Origin: Paenibacillus dendrobii
GTDB lineage: Bacteria > Bacillota > Bacilli > Paenibacillales > Paenibacillaceae
Direction: 5' to 3'
Length of the DNA: 64,000 nucleotides
Assembly: GCF_009807035.1 (NCBI RefSeq)
Contig: NZ_WUBI01000002.1
Span: 682,001 to 746,000, forward strand
Shown: positions 31,356-44,000 of the stretch, one piece after another
How the letters are laid out: the number at the start of each line of letters is the position of its first letter
Position numbering within the stretch: the stretch's first letter is position 1
Notes under the pieces: model-generated
What the model was told of the DNA's origin: nothing
The model's input: the letters and a program-made list of their open reading frames with translations, nothing else
Databases searched by the model: none
Translations under genes and position numbers: made by a program

Positions 31356-34300
31356 TTACGAAGTAACCATTGATTTGCCCGTTGACTCCAGATAGGTGGA
31401 CAAGCTCGCAATCGTTGGATAACTATAGATAATAGGCAGATCGATCTCAATCTGGTACAAATCTTGCAACTTGGACACCAGTTGAACCCCCAACAAGGAA
31501 TGTCCCCCAAGTTCAAAAAAGTCATCGTTCACGCCGACTTGATCCATACCCAGCAAACTGCTAAAAACGCGCTCCAGCATTTGTTCTGTGGGTTGGGCTG
31601 CAGCCGCATAAGCCGTCGACAGGTTAGGCCGAGAGTGTCGCACACTTACGACTTTATTTTCGTCCAATGTCTTCCTGTCTTTCAATCTGACCCAGCGATT
31701 ATAACGATTGACTAAATTCGTTGCAGATATCTCCAGTTCAAGAATATCTCTTGCTGCAAACGTTCTTTCCAAACACTGAATGCCCTGCTCGTCGGAAAGT
31801 GCCACATCCTCGATCCGATCGTACATAGTCGTTGGCATGTATTGCTTGACTCTTCCCCACACCGTTTCGGAAGCGTCCCAGCATTGTACGACCCAAGATT
31901 GCTGAGCCGTTCGGCTTTGCTTGGCAACAAAGGCTTTCACATGATTGGATATCGTTGCAATACTGATCGATCCAAATCCGCCTAATACAGAGACCAGCCC
32001 ACTGATATTGATCCGAAAATCCAAATCCCGATCAGCGAATGCCCTGTCCAGAATCATCAAACTATAGTTCACCGCTTTAAAATGTTCTTGCCACATGTCC
32101 CGGGTGAACGTTCGCAGTGATTCTCTCCGCTTAACGCCGGAGGATCCTGATGCATGGACAATCCCTCGAATCTGACCATACCGCTGCTCCTGAATGTCGA
32201 TATACCGTTCATCATTGTACAGGTCTGCGATTGTCCCTATGTAGACGGCTCCATGTTCCAAGAGCCTCAGCGCGTTTTGGATTTTGACGCTGGTCGCATC
32301 TTCTTCTCCATAACGCGTGATCCAACGCTCCCAATCCGCTCGCTCAGGAAATCCTTCTTCTTCCATCATTAAAAGCTTAGCGCCCTTATTCTTGGCAATA
32401 TACTCGGATACAGAATAACCAACCGCCTCCAAACCGCCCAATACCAGATAGGTTCCCTCTTGTCGTATGGGACGATGATGCGGAGCATTCTCCTCAATCC
32501 GCACCGGCTCAAAACTGCGCACGAAGCGTTTGGAATGTCTGAAGGCACAAACGAACTCATTAGAATCGCTGTCCAGCTCTTTCATTATCGAATTTACTAT
32601 CGCCCCATAGGGCACACTCCCATGTGCAGGAAGCAACAGGTCAATGACCTTACAGCGCATATGATCATATTCTTGCTGCATCACCGTACACATCCCTGGG
32701 ATGGTACTTGCATGGATGCTGATAGGCTCATTGCCGATGACATTAAATACATTGTTGGTTAGCGCAATGAATTCACATGCCTTTTTCACATTTAAATCAG
32801 CCAAGGCCTGCGTCAAATAGAGAATGCTGAATAACCCTTTATTCTGTGTCTCGAATAACGCATTCAAATCTAGTTCCACGGTCTCCGGCTCGCTATATTC
32901 CAAGTTCCACATAAATAAAATTCGGTCCGGCAGCAGATTCTCTACTTGCATCGTACGAATCATTTGCCTGTAACCATCTTGATCAGCGGGATCAAGAACA
33001 AACAAATTCGGGCTTAAGCAAGCATAGTCATCGCCAGTTTCCATCACGACCACGGTATGACCTTCTTCTTCCAGCCTCCGTGCAAGACCCGTTCCGATCT
33101 GCAGAGTGTCGGCGAATAACCAGTAAACTTGCGCATCGCTCTTACGGGCCTCGAATGGCAATAATGTTTCTTTCCAGGACGGCAAATAGAACCAATCCGC
33201 CATATCGTCCAGTTTCTTATAGTAATGCTCTGAAGCGGGAGAATCTGTCGAAGGAGCCTCAGGATCGGAGTCTACCCAAAACCGTTTCCTTTGGAATGGA
33301 TATGTTGGAAGTGCTATGCGCTGCACGGTCTGTCCCACCCAGTCGTCCTGCCAATCTGCATCCTCCCCAGACAGCCACAAGGAAAGTCGTTCTCCGACGA
33401 TATCTTTTCGAGAAAGAACATCAAATAATGGGCGAGATGTCCGGTTTCTCAGCGTGTCCACGGCTTCTTGCAGCGAAGAGCAACGCAGCGCTTTTCGGTA
33501 TGCAAAAGACCTGCGTCCGCATTGTAAGGTGAACGCTACATCTTGAAGCGGTAATGAAGGATGCGCTTCGAGATAGTCTGCTAATTGATCCATCTGTTTT
33601 TCCAATGCCTCTTCCGAGCGGGCTGACAGAATAAGAATATGAACATCATCCGGACTGGATACCTTTGACTGCACGGGTGCCGGCCCCTCTTCCACAACAA
33701 TATGGCAGTTTGTCCCGCCGATGCCCATGGAGCTTACGCCTGCGCGACGCGGTTCAGAGCCGTTGTTCCAGTCAGACATGTGCGTATTGACATAGAATGG
33801 ACTGTCCTCAAAATTGATTTTAGGATTGGGCTCATCGTAATTGATGCTTGGCGGTATTTTTTGATGATTCATGGCAAGAACCGTCTTCATTAGGCCAGCT
33901 ATACCAGCAGCCGCATTCAAGTGACCGATGTTTGTTTTGACCGAACCAATCGGACAGAACTGCGTTCGTTCCGTACCAAACTGATAGGCTTGCGTCAAAG
34001 CCGTCATTTCAACCAAATCGCCCAACTGCGTGCCTGTTCCGTGCGTTTCTACGTATTGAATATCTTCGGGCGACAAGCCAGCAACCGTCAGCGCTTCTAC
34101 GATGGCTCTACTCTGCCCATCGACGCCTGGAGCCGTATAGCCAACCTTATTGGACCCGTCATTGGTAACTGCGGAGCCTTTGATGACAGCATAAATGTGA
34201 TCCCCATCTGCCTGAGCATCAGCAAGCCGCTTGAGGAGTACGACGCCGCAGCCATCGCCCCAAATCGTACCTTTTGCTCTCGCATCAAACGCACGGCAAT

Positions 34301-34979
34301 GGCCATCGGGAGATTGTATACCATCTTTCATATACATATACCCTTTGCTGTTGGGGAGCACGATCGAAACGCCACCGGCCAGTGCCATATCACATTCGCC
34401 CAAAAGCAGACTTTGTCTAGCCAGATGAATAGCGACCAAGGAGGTCGAGCAAGCCGTATTGACATTGATGCTTGGACCATTCAGGCCCAGCTTGTAAGAA
34501 ACCATCGTCGGGAGATAATCTTTGTCATTGCCAATCATCAATTGTTCTTGGCTGACAGAGCGAATGAAGTCGCTGTTTCGGGTCAGAACGTCGGATAAAT
34601 ACGTATTCATGGCGAGTCCGGCAAAAACCCCGATATCCCCTTCAAAAGAGCTCGGATCATAGCCTGCATGTTCAAAGGTCTGCCAACAATTCTCCAGGAA
34701 AATGCGATGTTGCGGGTCCATACAGGTCGCTTCACTCGGATTATAGCCAAAAAACTCTGCATCAAATTGATCAGGATCGTCTAATACCGATGCTGCTTTG
34801 ATGTAATCTGGATGGGACAATAGCGCCTCAGAAACCCCTTTGGCTGCCAATTCTTCATCGGAGAAGAAGGTTACCGTCTCTTTCCCGCTCGCCAGATTGT
34901 TCCAGAACTGCTCCGTATCGTTCGCTTGCGGGAACTTGCACGACATTCCGATAATGGCAATATCCAACTCATTATTCAT
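31356..34979 (-). CDS. Trans-AT PKS protein: KS - inactive KR - carrier protein
   Basis: This 1207-residue megasynthase has an N-terminal KS (1-430) with the full catalytic triad: Cys in NTACSTSLVAIH near 175, His in VETHGTGT near 310 and His in TNIGHLNAAAG near 350. No AT domain follows. A KR-like region (about 620-1060) has the nucleotide motif changed to GGLEAVG and lacks the catalytic Tyr (SISIATISNHV replaces the usual YAAAN segment), so it is judged inactive. The C-terminal carrier is PCP-like (DDFFELGGHSLLGVQL near 1155). ATG 34979 has AAGGAG 9 nt upstream; the in-frame ATG at 35003 has none. It is the last megasynthase before the exporter, yet carries no thioesterase or reductase. Confidence 0.88.
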   Translation of the reverse strand: MNNELDIAIIGMSCKFPQANDTEQFWNNLASGKETVTFFSDEELAAKGVSEALLSHPDYIKAASVLDDPDQFDAEFFGYNPSEATCMDPQHRIFLENCWQTFEHAGYDPSSFEGDIGVFAGLAMNTYLSDVLTRNSDFIRSVSQEQLMIGNDKDYLPTMVSYKLGLNGPSINVNTACSTSLVAIHLARQSLLLGECDMALAGGVSIVLPNSKGYMYMKDGIQSPDGHCRAFDARAKGTIWGDGCGVVLLKRLADAQADGDHIYAVIKGSAVTNDGSNKVGYTAPGVDGQSRAIVEALTVAGLSPEDIQYVETHGTGTQLGDLVEMTALTQAYQFGTERTQFCPIGSVKTNIGHLNAAAGIAGLMKTVLAMNHQKIPPSINYDEPNPKINFEDSPFYVNTHMSDWNNGSEPRRAGVSSMGIGGTNCHIVVEEGPAPVQSKVSSPDDVHILILSARSEEALEKQMDQLADYLEAHPSLPLQDVAFTLQCGRRSFAYRKALRCSSLQEAVDTLRNRTSRPLFDVLSRKDIVGERLSLWLSGEDADWQDDWVGQTVQRIALPTYPFQRKRFWVDSDPEAPSTDSPASEHYYKKLDDMADWFYLPSWKETLLPFEARKSDAQVYWLFADTLQIGTGLARRLEEEGHTVVVMETGDDYACLSPNLFVLDPADQDGYRQMIRTMQVENLLPDRILFMWNLEYSEPETVELDLNALFETQNKGLFSILYLTQALADLNVKKACEFIALTNNVFNVIGNEPISIHASTIPGMCTVMQQEYDHMRCKVIDLLLPAHGSVPYGAIVNSIMKELDSDSNEFVCAFRHSKRFVRSFEPVRIEENAPHHRPIRQEGTYLVLGGLEAVGYSVSEYIAKNKGAKLLMMEEEGFPERADWERWITRYGEEDATSVKIQNALRLLEHGAVYIGTIADLYNDERYIDIQEQRYGQIRGIVHASGSSGVKRRESLRTFTRDMWQEHFKAVNYSLMILDRAFADRDLDFRINISGLVSVLGGFGSISIATISNHVKAFVAKQSRTAQQSWVVQCWDASETVWGRVKQYMPTTMYDRIEDVALSDEQGIQCLERTFAARDILELEISATNLVNRYNRWVRLKDRKTLDENKVVSVRHSRPNLSTAYAAAAQPTEQMLERVFSSLLGMDQVGVNDDFFELGGHSLLGVQLVSKLQDLYQIEIDLPIIYSYPTIASLSTYLESTGKSMVTS

Positions 34980-35035
34980 CGTCATGTTCTCCTTTCGGTT
35001 CATATTATTTCATATTTTACTATTTAATTCCATTC

Positions 35036-35073
35036 AAAAATAAGTCCCCCGATCCATTCGTCGGAGGACTTAT
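35036..35073 (-). terminator. Intrinsic terminator between two megasynthase genes
   Basis: On the minus strand AAGTCCTCCG pairs with CGGGGGACTT (one G-T pair) and is followed by ATTTTTG. It starts about 6 bp after the stop of the 5230-residue synthase and lies 57 bp before the next synthase start. A TTGAAT with TATGAA 17 bp on, in the AT-rich gap, could be a weak promoter. Confidence 0.8.
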
Positions 35074-35078
35074 CCTTG

Positions 35079-38000
35079 TTATTTTCTTGCTTGACTCAGC
35101 TTCATCAGCATGTCGCGTTGTCGATTGGCTTTTTGTTTGCTTCCTTCAAAAGGTAAAGGTTTTGTCGGCTCGTCGAAATACGCCACCAGCGATTGGATGG
35201 ACGGATACTTGAATAATTCCGCAGGCGTAACTTCTCGCCCAAGAACTTCTCGCAATTGAATCGCCACTTGAACCAATAACATAGAATGCCCACCCAGGTC
35301 GAAGAAGTTCGCATGCGGATCAATCTCATCCAACTCCAGTATCTCTTGATACACGGTGGTAATAAGACTCCGTAAGTTAGAATCTCTGTTCGGCTTGTCA
35401 GGCAATGGTTCAGCTACTTCCTCTATATAGGCCGTCAATGCTTTGAAATCCAGCTTGCCATGAGGCGTCAGCGGCATCACGTCCAATTGCACGAATACCG
35501 ATGGAATCATGTATTCAGGGAGCGAACCTTTGAGGTAACTCTTGAGCATCTCACCCGTTAGTTTCTTGCCATCTTTGGTCACGATATAAGCTTTAAGGCG
35601 GGAGTTGCCGGAACGGTCCTTCTCCGGATCCACGACCACGCAAGCCTCACTAATCAGCGCATGTTCCAAAATAGCGGCTTCAATCTCTCCTAATTCCATC
35701 CGGACACCTCGGATCTTTACTTGACGATCCGTTCGGCCGAAGTATTCGATGTTCCCGTCAGGCAGCCATCTCGCCAGATCTCCTGTCTTATACATTTTGC
35801 TTCCCGGCTCAAAAGGATTTGCTACGAACTTCTCATCCGTCAAATGCTGATTGTTGATGTAGCCTCTTGCCAAAGCCACACCCGCAATACACAATTCGCC
35901 AGGCACGCCTACAGGCTGCATCTGGTCAAATGCATTCACGACATAGAACTTGACATTATTCATCGGCTTACCAATGGGAATACGCTCCATAGTCCCTTCA
36001 GTCGGACAATCGTAATAAGATACTTCGATCGTCGCTTCGGTGGGTCCATATAAGTTCATGAGTCGTGTATCATTCACACGATGCAATGTTGCGTTAAACA
36101 AGCCGACTTGCGGAACCGTCAATGCTTCGCCTGTCGTAAAGACCCGTTTCACCGTTGACAACCGGGAGAGTGATGGGCTTCCTTTGAGATATTCCAAAAA
36201 TAGATTCAACATGGAAGGGACAAAATGGATCAAGGTTACCTGATTGTTCTCTACCGCTTCCATGATTGCCTCAGGGTCCTTTTCCGCATGTGGCGGCAGG
36301 AAACATATTTGGGCCCCTTCGATCGACCAGCAGAACAACTCCCATACAGAACAATCGAACGTATACGGCGTTTTTTGCAGCAGGACATCTTTGCCCGATA
36401 ACGCATACACACTGCGCGTCCATTTCAGCCGATTAATGAGCGAATGATGCTCAATCATTACGCCTTTCGGCTTGCCCGTCGAACCTGACGTGTAGATCAC
36501 GTAAACAAGATCGTTCGGCTTATTCACGCACACAGGATTGCTGTCATCTGCATGGAACGAATCCGGCTGATCCAGGCTAATGATTTGCCCGTCGAATTCA
36601 ATTTGTGCAATACCTTGATGTTGAAGAATCAAAAACTTCGCATTACTGTTCTCCAGCAAGTAGTCCATCCGTTCTTTCGGATACTCTCTGTCAATCGGCA
36701 GATAAGCGCCGCCTGCCTTTAAAATACCAAAGAGACACACCATCATTTCCAGCGATCTTTCCATGATGATGCCGACAACCATGTTCGGTTTGAGTCCTTT
36801 TTGCCGAAGAACGCGAGCTAATTGATTGGCCTTCGCATTCAGTTCTGCGTACGTCAGTATCTGATCTTTAAATATGACGGCAGTCTGATCTGGCGTGCGT
36901 TCCACCTGATCTTCAAATAACTGATGAACACAACGATCTTGCGGAAAAGCCGCTTCCGTTTTGTTCCATGCAGCTATACTCGCTTTTTCTTCTGTGGTCA
37001 GGTAATCAACTTTACCGATGGTTTGCTTGTGGTCGACCGTAAATAAACGAAGCAATTCCATATAATGCTCGGACATTCTGCTTATGGCCCCGCCTTCGAA
37101 AAGGTCCGGATTGTATTTGAAGCAGACTTGGTATCGGTCCTCCATCTTGAGAATCTCCAGCGTGAGATCGAACTCTCCCTCCTGGTGGACGTCTTTGACA
37201 TGTTCAAGTTGCAGTAACTGTCCTCTATTCATGTCAGCTTCCCCAGTTACAAGTTGATCCGTTGACTGGAACCAATTTTGAAAAATAAACGCAACTTGAA
37301 TAAGCGGAGAGTCTCCTCTCTGCCTGTTTCCCTTCATGTCTTTGACGATTTCTGAAAAAGGATAATCCCCATGCTCTAATGCTTCAAGTGTGTTAATGCG
37401 TACTTCTTGTAATAAATGCCGGAACGTCGAATGACCTTCCACATGGGAGCGAATCAATACCATATTCATGAAATACCCAATCGTATCTTGGAAATCCGTA
37501 CCCGGTCTTCGTTCAACGGCAGTACCGATCATGATATCTTCTTGATTCGTATAACGGTACAGAAGCACCTTTAAAGCGCTCAGCATCAGCACAAAAGGAG
37601 ATACTCTCTCGTCTAGGCAAACAGATTGAATCCTCGCTGAAAGTTCTGAAGATAGCTCGATGTTGTAAGACGCCCCTTTAAAAGAGGATATCTCCTTGCG
37701 TGGTTTCGCCATCGGAAGATTCAGCACAGGCAGTTCGCCTGCTAGCTTTTCCTGCCAATATGCCCGGCTTGCCTGCCCTTCATCGTTTTGCAAAAACTGG
37801 GTCTGCCACTCCACAAAATCTGAATAGGATTTCCCGTTTGGAAGATATTCGGCTTGACCTCCGCCTGCTACTTCTTCCGCATAAAGCTGCAGCAATTCCC
37901 TCAGCAAAATGAGTACCGATGTTCCATCGAAGACGAGGTGATGCACATTCATCAACAAGATATGGTCATGCTCCGACAAAGTGAATACATGTACTCGAAG

Positions 38001-41000
38001 GAGCGGACCTTGCTCCAAATCAAACGGAAGCCGAGCTATCGTCGATACATGCTGCATCAGCTGACTCTGCGTTAGATGTGCTACATTTTCCGTCTGCACC
38101 GAAATACGATCAGCCGACCCAATGACATGTACTGGCTCTTGATCTTGCATACGGATCGTTGCACGCAAAAGAGGATGCCGCAGCGCGATGCCTCTGAATG
38201 CAGCGCGCAACGCGTCCATATGAAGATACTGCCGGATGCGATACGTATTCGGGATGTTATAGGCATAACCCTCAGGAGCTAACTGATGGATTAACCACAG
38301 TCCCTTTTGCCCACTGGACAACATGAATTTATCCGGTTCCCGTGAAGCAGCGGAAGCTTGATTTTGCCCAGGTATCTCATGAAGAATATATTGCGCAAGC
38401 TTACTTATCGTATCGTAAGCAAGCAATTGTTTAGGCGAGAGCTTCACCTGATATAACTCGCGGACCGTGTTGATCAAGCCCATGAATCCGATCGAATCGA
38501 GCCCGTAAGCAGCAAGATCTTCATCTTTTCGAAGTTGGCTTTCTGGAATTCGGACGAGCTCGGCGATAATTTGGGTCAACCGCGCTTCCAGACCCGCTTC
38601 TGACCATTCTTCATTCTGCGGTTCCTTCGCATGTTCTACGATTTGTGTGGTTGTATGTTTAATTCTATTAGGTTTGTTCTCCTCATCATCCAGCTTCACC
38701 CAGTACCGCTCTTTGGCAAACGGATAGGTCGGCAGACTGACGCGGGAAGGCTTACGGTTTACATACAGCTTATTCCAATCGAATTGCAGGCCTTTAACCC
38801 AAAGCTCAAGCATCCTCGCATATTTCCTTTTTGCGATCCACACATCCACGATTCCGCCCATATCTTCATCGGATGCAAAAATCGCCATCGCTTCTTTGCT
38901 GCTTTTGATTTGTCCCCTGTATACGCCCGCGATGCCTTGTTCTCCGTCAACAACAGACTGTAATTTATGCACCAGCTCTTGGATCGATTCTGCGATAATG
39001 CCTAGACGCTCATCCATCGCTTCCCTTCCAACTTGCAGCGTATAAGCGATATCCTCCAGATCCGCATCCGTGAATCGCTTCTCTTCCAAGGTGCGCAGCA
39101 GGAGGCTTGCTTGTTCAAGAAGTCTTGCTTCATTCTTACCGGATAAGACAAGAAGCGCAGGGTTACGGCTAGAAATCGCTCCACTGTGCACTTCCCGGTT
39201 CCTAGGAATATATTCTTCAAGCACGACATGCGCGTTCGCACCGCCAAAACCAAACGAACTGACTCCTGCACGACGAGGCAATTCATTGCCATCTTCATCC
39301 TGAATGGCTTTCCACTCGCGGGCTTCCTGAACAATATAGAACGGGCTGTCCTTCAGTTGAATATAAGGATTCAAGTTTTCACTATGCAAACTTTTCACCA
39401 GTGTTCTGTGCTTCATCTGCATCAAGCATTTCATCACGCCTGCAATTCCTGCAGCTAGTTCCAGATGTCCTATATTGGTTTTGACCGAACCAAGCCCGCA
39501 ATGGGCATCCAGCACCTGTGAATCTCCCGTCTTTTCGTACAATTCCTTGAAGGCGGCTTTCAGCCCGTTAATCTCGATTGGATCACCCAATTCGGTGCCT
39601 GTACCGTGAGCTTCGATGTATCCGACTGTCCGTGGGTCGATGCCAGCTTTCATATAAGAGGATACTAATAGATCGGCTTGAGCCCTCGGATTAGGTGCCG
39701 TCAAAGACGTAGCCCGACCTCCGTGGTTCTCAGCAGTGCCGCGAATCAGACCATAAATATGGTCGCCCGCTTCCTCGGCGTCCTTCAACTTTTTAAGGAA
39801 CAGCATTCCGACGCCTTCTCCTCTTACGTAACCGTTAGCTTCACTGGAGAAGGTTTTGCAGCGTCCATCCTCGCATAGCATGCCAGCTTTATTGAACATC
39901 ATGTGGCTGGATGGGACGACGATCGTGTTCACCCCGCCGACAATCGCCATCTCACAGGAACCACTCTCTATCGCGCTTACAGCCCGGTGAATAGCAACTA
40001 GCGAACTTGAACAAGCTGTTTCGATCGGTTCGCTCGGGCCATGAACATTCAGGAAATAGCTCATGCGGTTAGGCCCCATCGATGGCGCCATACCTGTGGA
40101 GGTATAGCCTTCCATGGCTACGTTCGCCCTGGAAACCAGCTCGCTGTAACCGCTCGCTGTCGTCCCGACGAAGATCGCTGTCTTCGTACCGGATAAGCTT
40201 TGCGCAGAGTAACCTGCATCCTCAATAGCCTTCCATGCATATGTCATTAACAATCGCTGCTGCGGGTCCATGGATTCAGCTTCTCTCGGGGATATACCGA
40301 AGAATAATGGATCAAATTCGTCAACGCCGTCTATGAATCCGCCCCATTTGATGTTCGTTTTATTAGCCTCTTTGGTCGGGTCGCCGTAATACTCCCGCCA
40401 ATCCCAACGCGCTAGAGGTATTTCAGTAATACAATCTTTCCCCTGTACCAAGTTACTCCAAAACTCATCCAAATCCCGAGCCATCGGGAATGTACCGCTT
40501 GCCCCTACAATCGCAATCGGCTCTGGTGCTGACTGACGTGCCGGCGATTCAGCCTGAGTTCCGGGCGAAGATGTAAACTGCACAGCACTGTTTCCTGCAA
40601 AGCGACGGCTCTTTCTTCCAGATGGCAAGCTTGGTAACGGTTCATGAATCTCTTGATGCAGCAGTTCCTCTCTTTTCGGTTCTATTTCTGCGGGCTTCAT
40701 AGCAACCGCAAATATATCCGCATAGGCTTCCATCAAATATGCTGCGACCCTTTGAAGCGTCGAATGCTCGTAAAACAGTGCTGGCGTCAAATCAATTCCA
40801 TAGCTTTGGTTCAAGGAATTGGCGAATTCCGTCAACGTGATGGAATCAAATCCGTATTCACTAAGCTCAGTGTGTGCGTCAATATCTTGAGGATTTACTT
40901 TAAGCAGTTTAGACACTTGTTGAATAAGCAAGCTTTGAACTTGCGCATGTTGGTTATCCATTCCTGTTCTTGTAGAGGCAACCATGACAGGTTGTGCCGT

Positions 41001-44000
41001 CGCAACGTCCTGCGCAGGCTTGGTGATCAAAGCCGCTGCTTGCGGTAAAAGCTTCCGCCGGATTCGTTCCCCATTGCCTTCGGCTACGAGGAACTGCGGA
41101 CGTTTCGCTGCAAAGGCCCGATAGAGAGCAAAAAAGCCGCTGTCCGTGGACATGCTGACCATTCCTGTATGCTGGAACATGTTATTCTCGGACGCCGCGT
41201 CCAGACGCATGCCGCCATCTTTCCACAATGGCCAATTGACCGATATCGTTTGGCCTGTACGCTTCAACGAAGCTGCCAACGAATTGCGGTATGCCGCAAA
41301 CTCATCCATAAACGCATTCGCGCAGGCATAATCTGCCTGCCCCGGATTGCCCATCGCACCCGACAAGGAGGAGAAAAGCAGAAAGAAATCAAGGTTAAGA
41401 TCTTTGGTTGCCTGATCCAGATTCACGAGTCCTGCTACCTTTGGACCGAGCACCTCCCGACACTCTTCTGCGGATTTATGGATAATGAGTTGGTCACGAA
41501 TGAGACCTGCGGCATGAAGAATGCCATGAAGTCCTCCAAAGTTCTGAACAATTTCGTGAATGAATCGTGACACCTCGGCAGTCTTCGTGATGTCCAGTTG
41601 CTTGTAGACTACCGTGGCTCCTAACGCTTCCAAATCGTTGATGATATTTCTTGCGCTCTCACGAAGTTCGGAGCGGCCCACCAAAATAAGCGTCACTTGT
41701 TTTGCACGTGAGACCATTTCCCGCGCAAAAACAAGCCCTAATCCGCCTGCTCCACCCGTGATTAAATAGACCCCTTCATCTTTCCAAGGGATCATCGATA
41801 CACTGTTGTCATCCAGAAGCTGCTCATTTTCGCGCCAGCCGCCTACCCAGCGCTTGCCGTTCTGATAACGGATGCGGATATCTCCCGGGTACAGCCCATT
41901 CATTTTCAGTTTGGCCGCCAGCTGTTCTGCATCTTCCTGTTCTTCAAGTTCAATATGCTGACAGATCAGCCTAGCGTGCTCTAAATGCGCCGTTTTCAAA
42001 ATGCCGGAAAGAGCAGAGAATAGTTGCCCCTCCTGCTGCCGTGACGACACGACTTGAATGAATATCTTGCCTTGCGGCTTTTCCTTTAAGGCGACTTGAA
42101 TCCCAGATATGATCTGGCCCACATAAGACTGGAAGCGCTCGCTGATATCGCTAGCCCCGGAGGACAGAACCACGCATCTTGCAGTAGGTGCACCGTTTTT
42201 CAAAATCGTCTCCAGTGAGGTCGGATGCAGGTGCTCCATTTCGCATAGAAATACGATCTGTTGCTCATAGTCCAAAGATGATAGATCATGACTTCCCTCC
42301 TGCTCGCTCCAAACCGGCTCGAGCATCAACATATCATGCTCAGTGGAACTCGCTACACTTGCCTCGCCCTCCAATACTCGAGTTGAGAACCCATGAATGC
42401 GAATTTGCACCCTTCCATGTTCATCACATAAATCGATATCCAATTTGCGCACTTTATCGTCCTCGGTGCTTCCTGAAGAATAGCGAATCCAAGCCCACAC
42501 GGCCGTTGCAGATGGATACAAAATTTCGATCTCCTGTAGAGCAAACGGCACAGCGGGCTTCAGCGCCTGTACAGTTCCTTCATATCCGGATTCCATGGAA
42601 CCCATCATTAATCCGATCGAGGATTGAAGAGCTGCATCCATGATGGATGGATGTAATACAAGACCTTCTCCAGCACCTTCAACCCCAGCAGGCATCGCAA
42701 GCCGAGCCAACACTTGACCGGTTCCAACGTGGAGCTGTTCGATACCCTGGAAGGCTGGACCATAAGCCATACTCATCGCGCTCAACGTCTCATAGATAAC
42801 ATCGCGGGAGTATGATTTTGCTTGGCATTGCTCTTGCAGAGCAGGCAGATCCAAATAAAAGGGAAGCGGATTTGTTATAAACGACACTGCACCTTGACTG
42901 TACACTACAGAGTCATCTTCATGTTCGTTACTGCCTGTTCCTGATATCCTATATATTTCATAGCTGATTTCTCCCGTATCCTCTGGATACAAGCCAATAT
43001 GAATTTCCGCTGGCTCCACATCCACCATAACCGGCCGCGTCCAAACGATGTTCTTCAAAGATATGGCTGTCGAAGCATCGACTTGCCTGCCTGTTGCCAA
43101 TAGAGCCGCTGCACGGGCGATTTCCAGATGGGCGACACCAGGCAACACGGATTTGCCATGTATCACATGGTCTTTCAGGAAAAATTCTTGGCCTGTGAAC
43201 GTCGAGCTAAACCGCTGTTCGGATAAATCCGACGTATTACGGTGCAATAATGGATGAAGAAAGGACGCCGCGACTGATGCAGCCACGGTTGGCGTATCAT
43301 TCACCTTAATCCAATATCGCTCCTTGGCAAACGGATACACAGGAAGCGAGATACGCTCCGGTCTTTCACGGGTATAAAGTTTTTGCCAGTCCAAATCCAG
43401 TCCCTTGACCCAAAACTCCAAAAGCTTTGTATATTTTTTGCGCGATAACCATTTGTCTAACGCTTCTTGCAGTTCCTCATCATCGGTAAAAGCGGCTAAG
43501 GCGTCTTTATTCTCCTTGGTTTGTCCACGGAACAAACCGCTAAAGGAACCTCGACCTTCTACAAAGCTTCGCAGCTTTTCCTTCAGCTCCGCGAAAGATC
43601 CGAAAAGGAATGCCAAACGTTCTTCAAGCGGCTCCCGTCCGACCTGGAGGGTATAGGCCAGATCGGCAAGAACGGGTACCGCGCATGCCTCGTCTTCCCA
43701 TGCCTCACTAAGCTCGCGGGCATAAGCCAGAAGTCTTTCTTCATTCCTAGCGGATAGAACGAACGCATATGCCTCCGACTGGTGAGCCGCTTCTTTGCTG
43801 TCCGTAAGCTGAGCCTCATATTCTTCCAGAATGACATGCGCATTTGCTCCGCCTGCCCCGAAGGAACTGACAGAAGCACGCCTTGGATAAGTTGCTACCA
43901 CTCCATCGTTCATTTCGATGGATGGTTGCTCCCACACGCGAAGTTGCTGTTGAACGGTAAACGGTGTTTTTTCAAAAGAAATATTCGGATTCAGAGTTTG

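Noticed and set aside
31900..32430. KR of the last PKS as an active ketoreductase
   Set aside because: The nucleotide-binding motif is altered and the catalytic Tyr is replaced, unlike the two intact KRs upstream.
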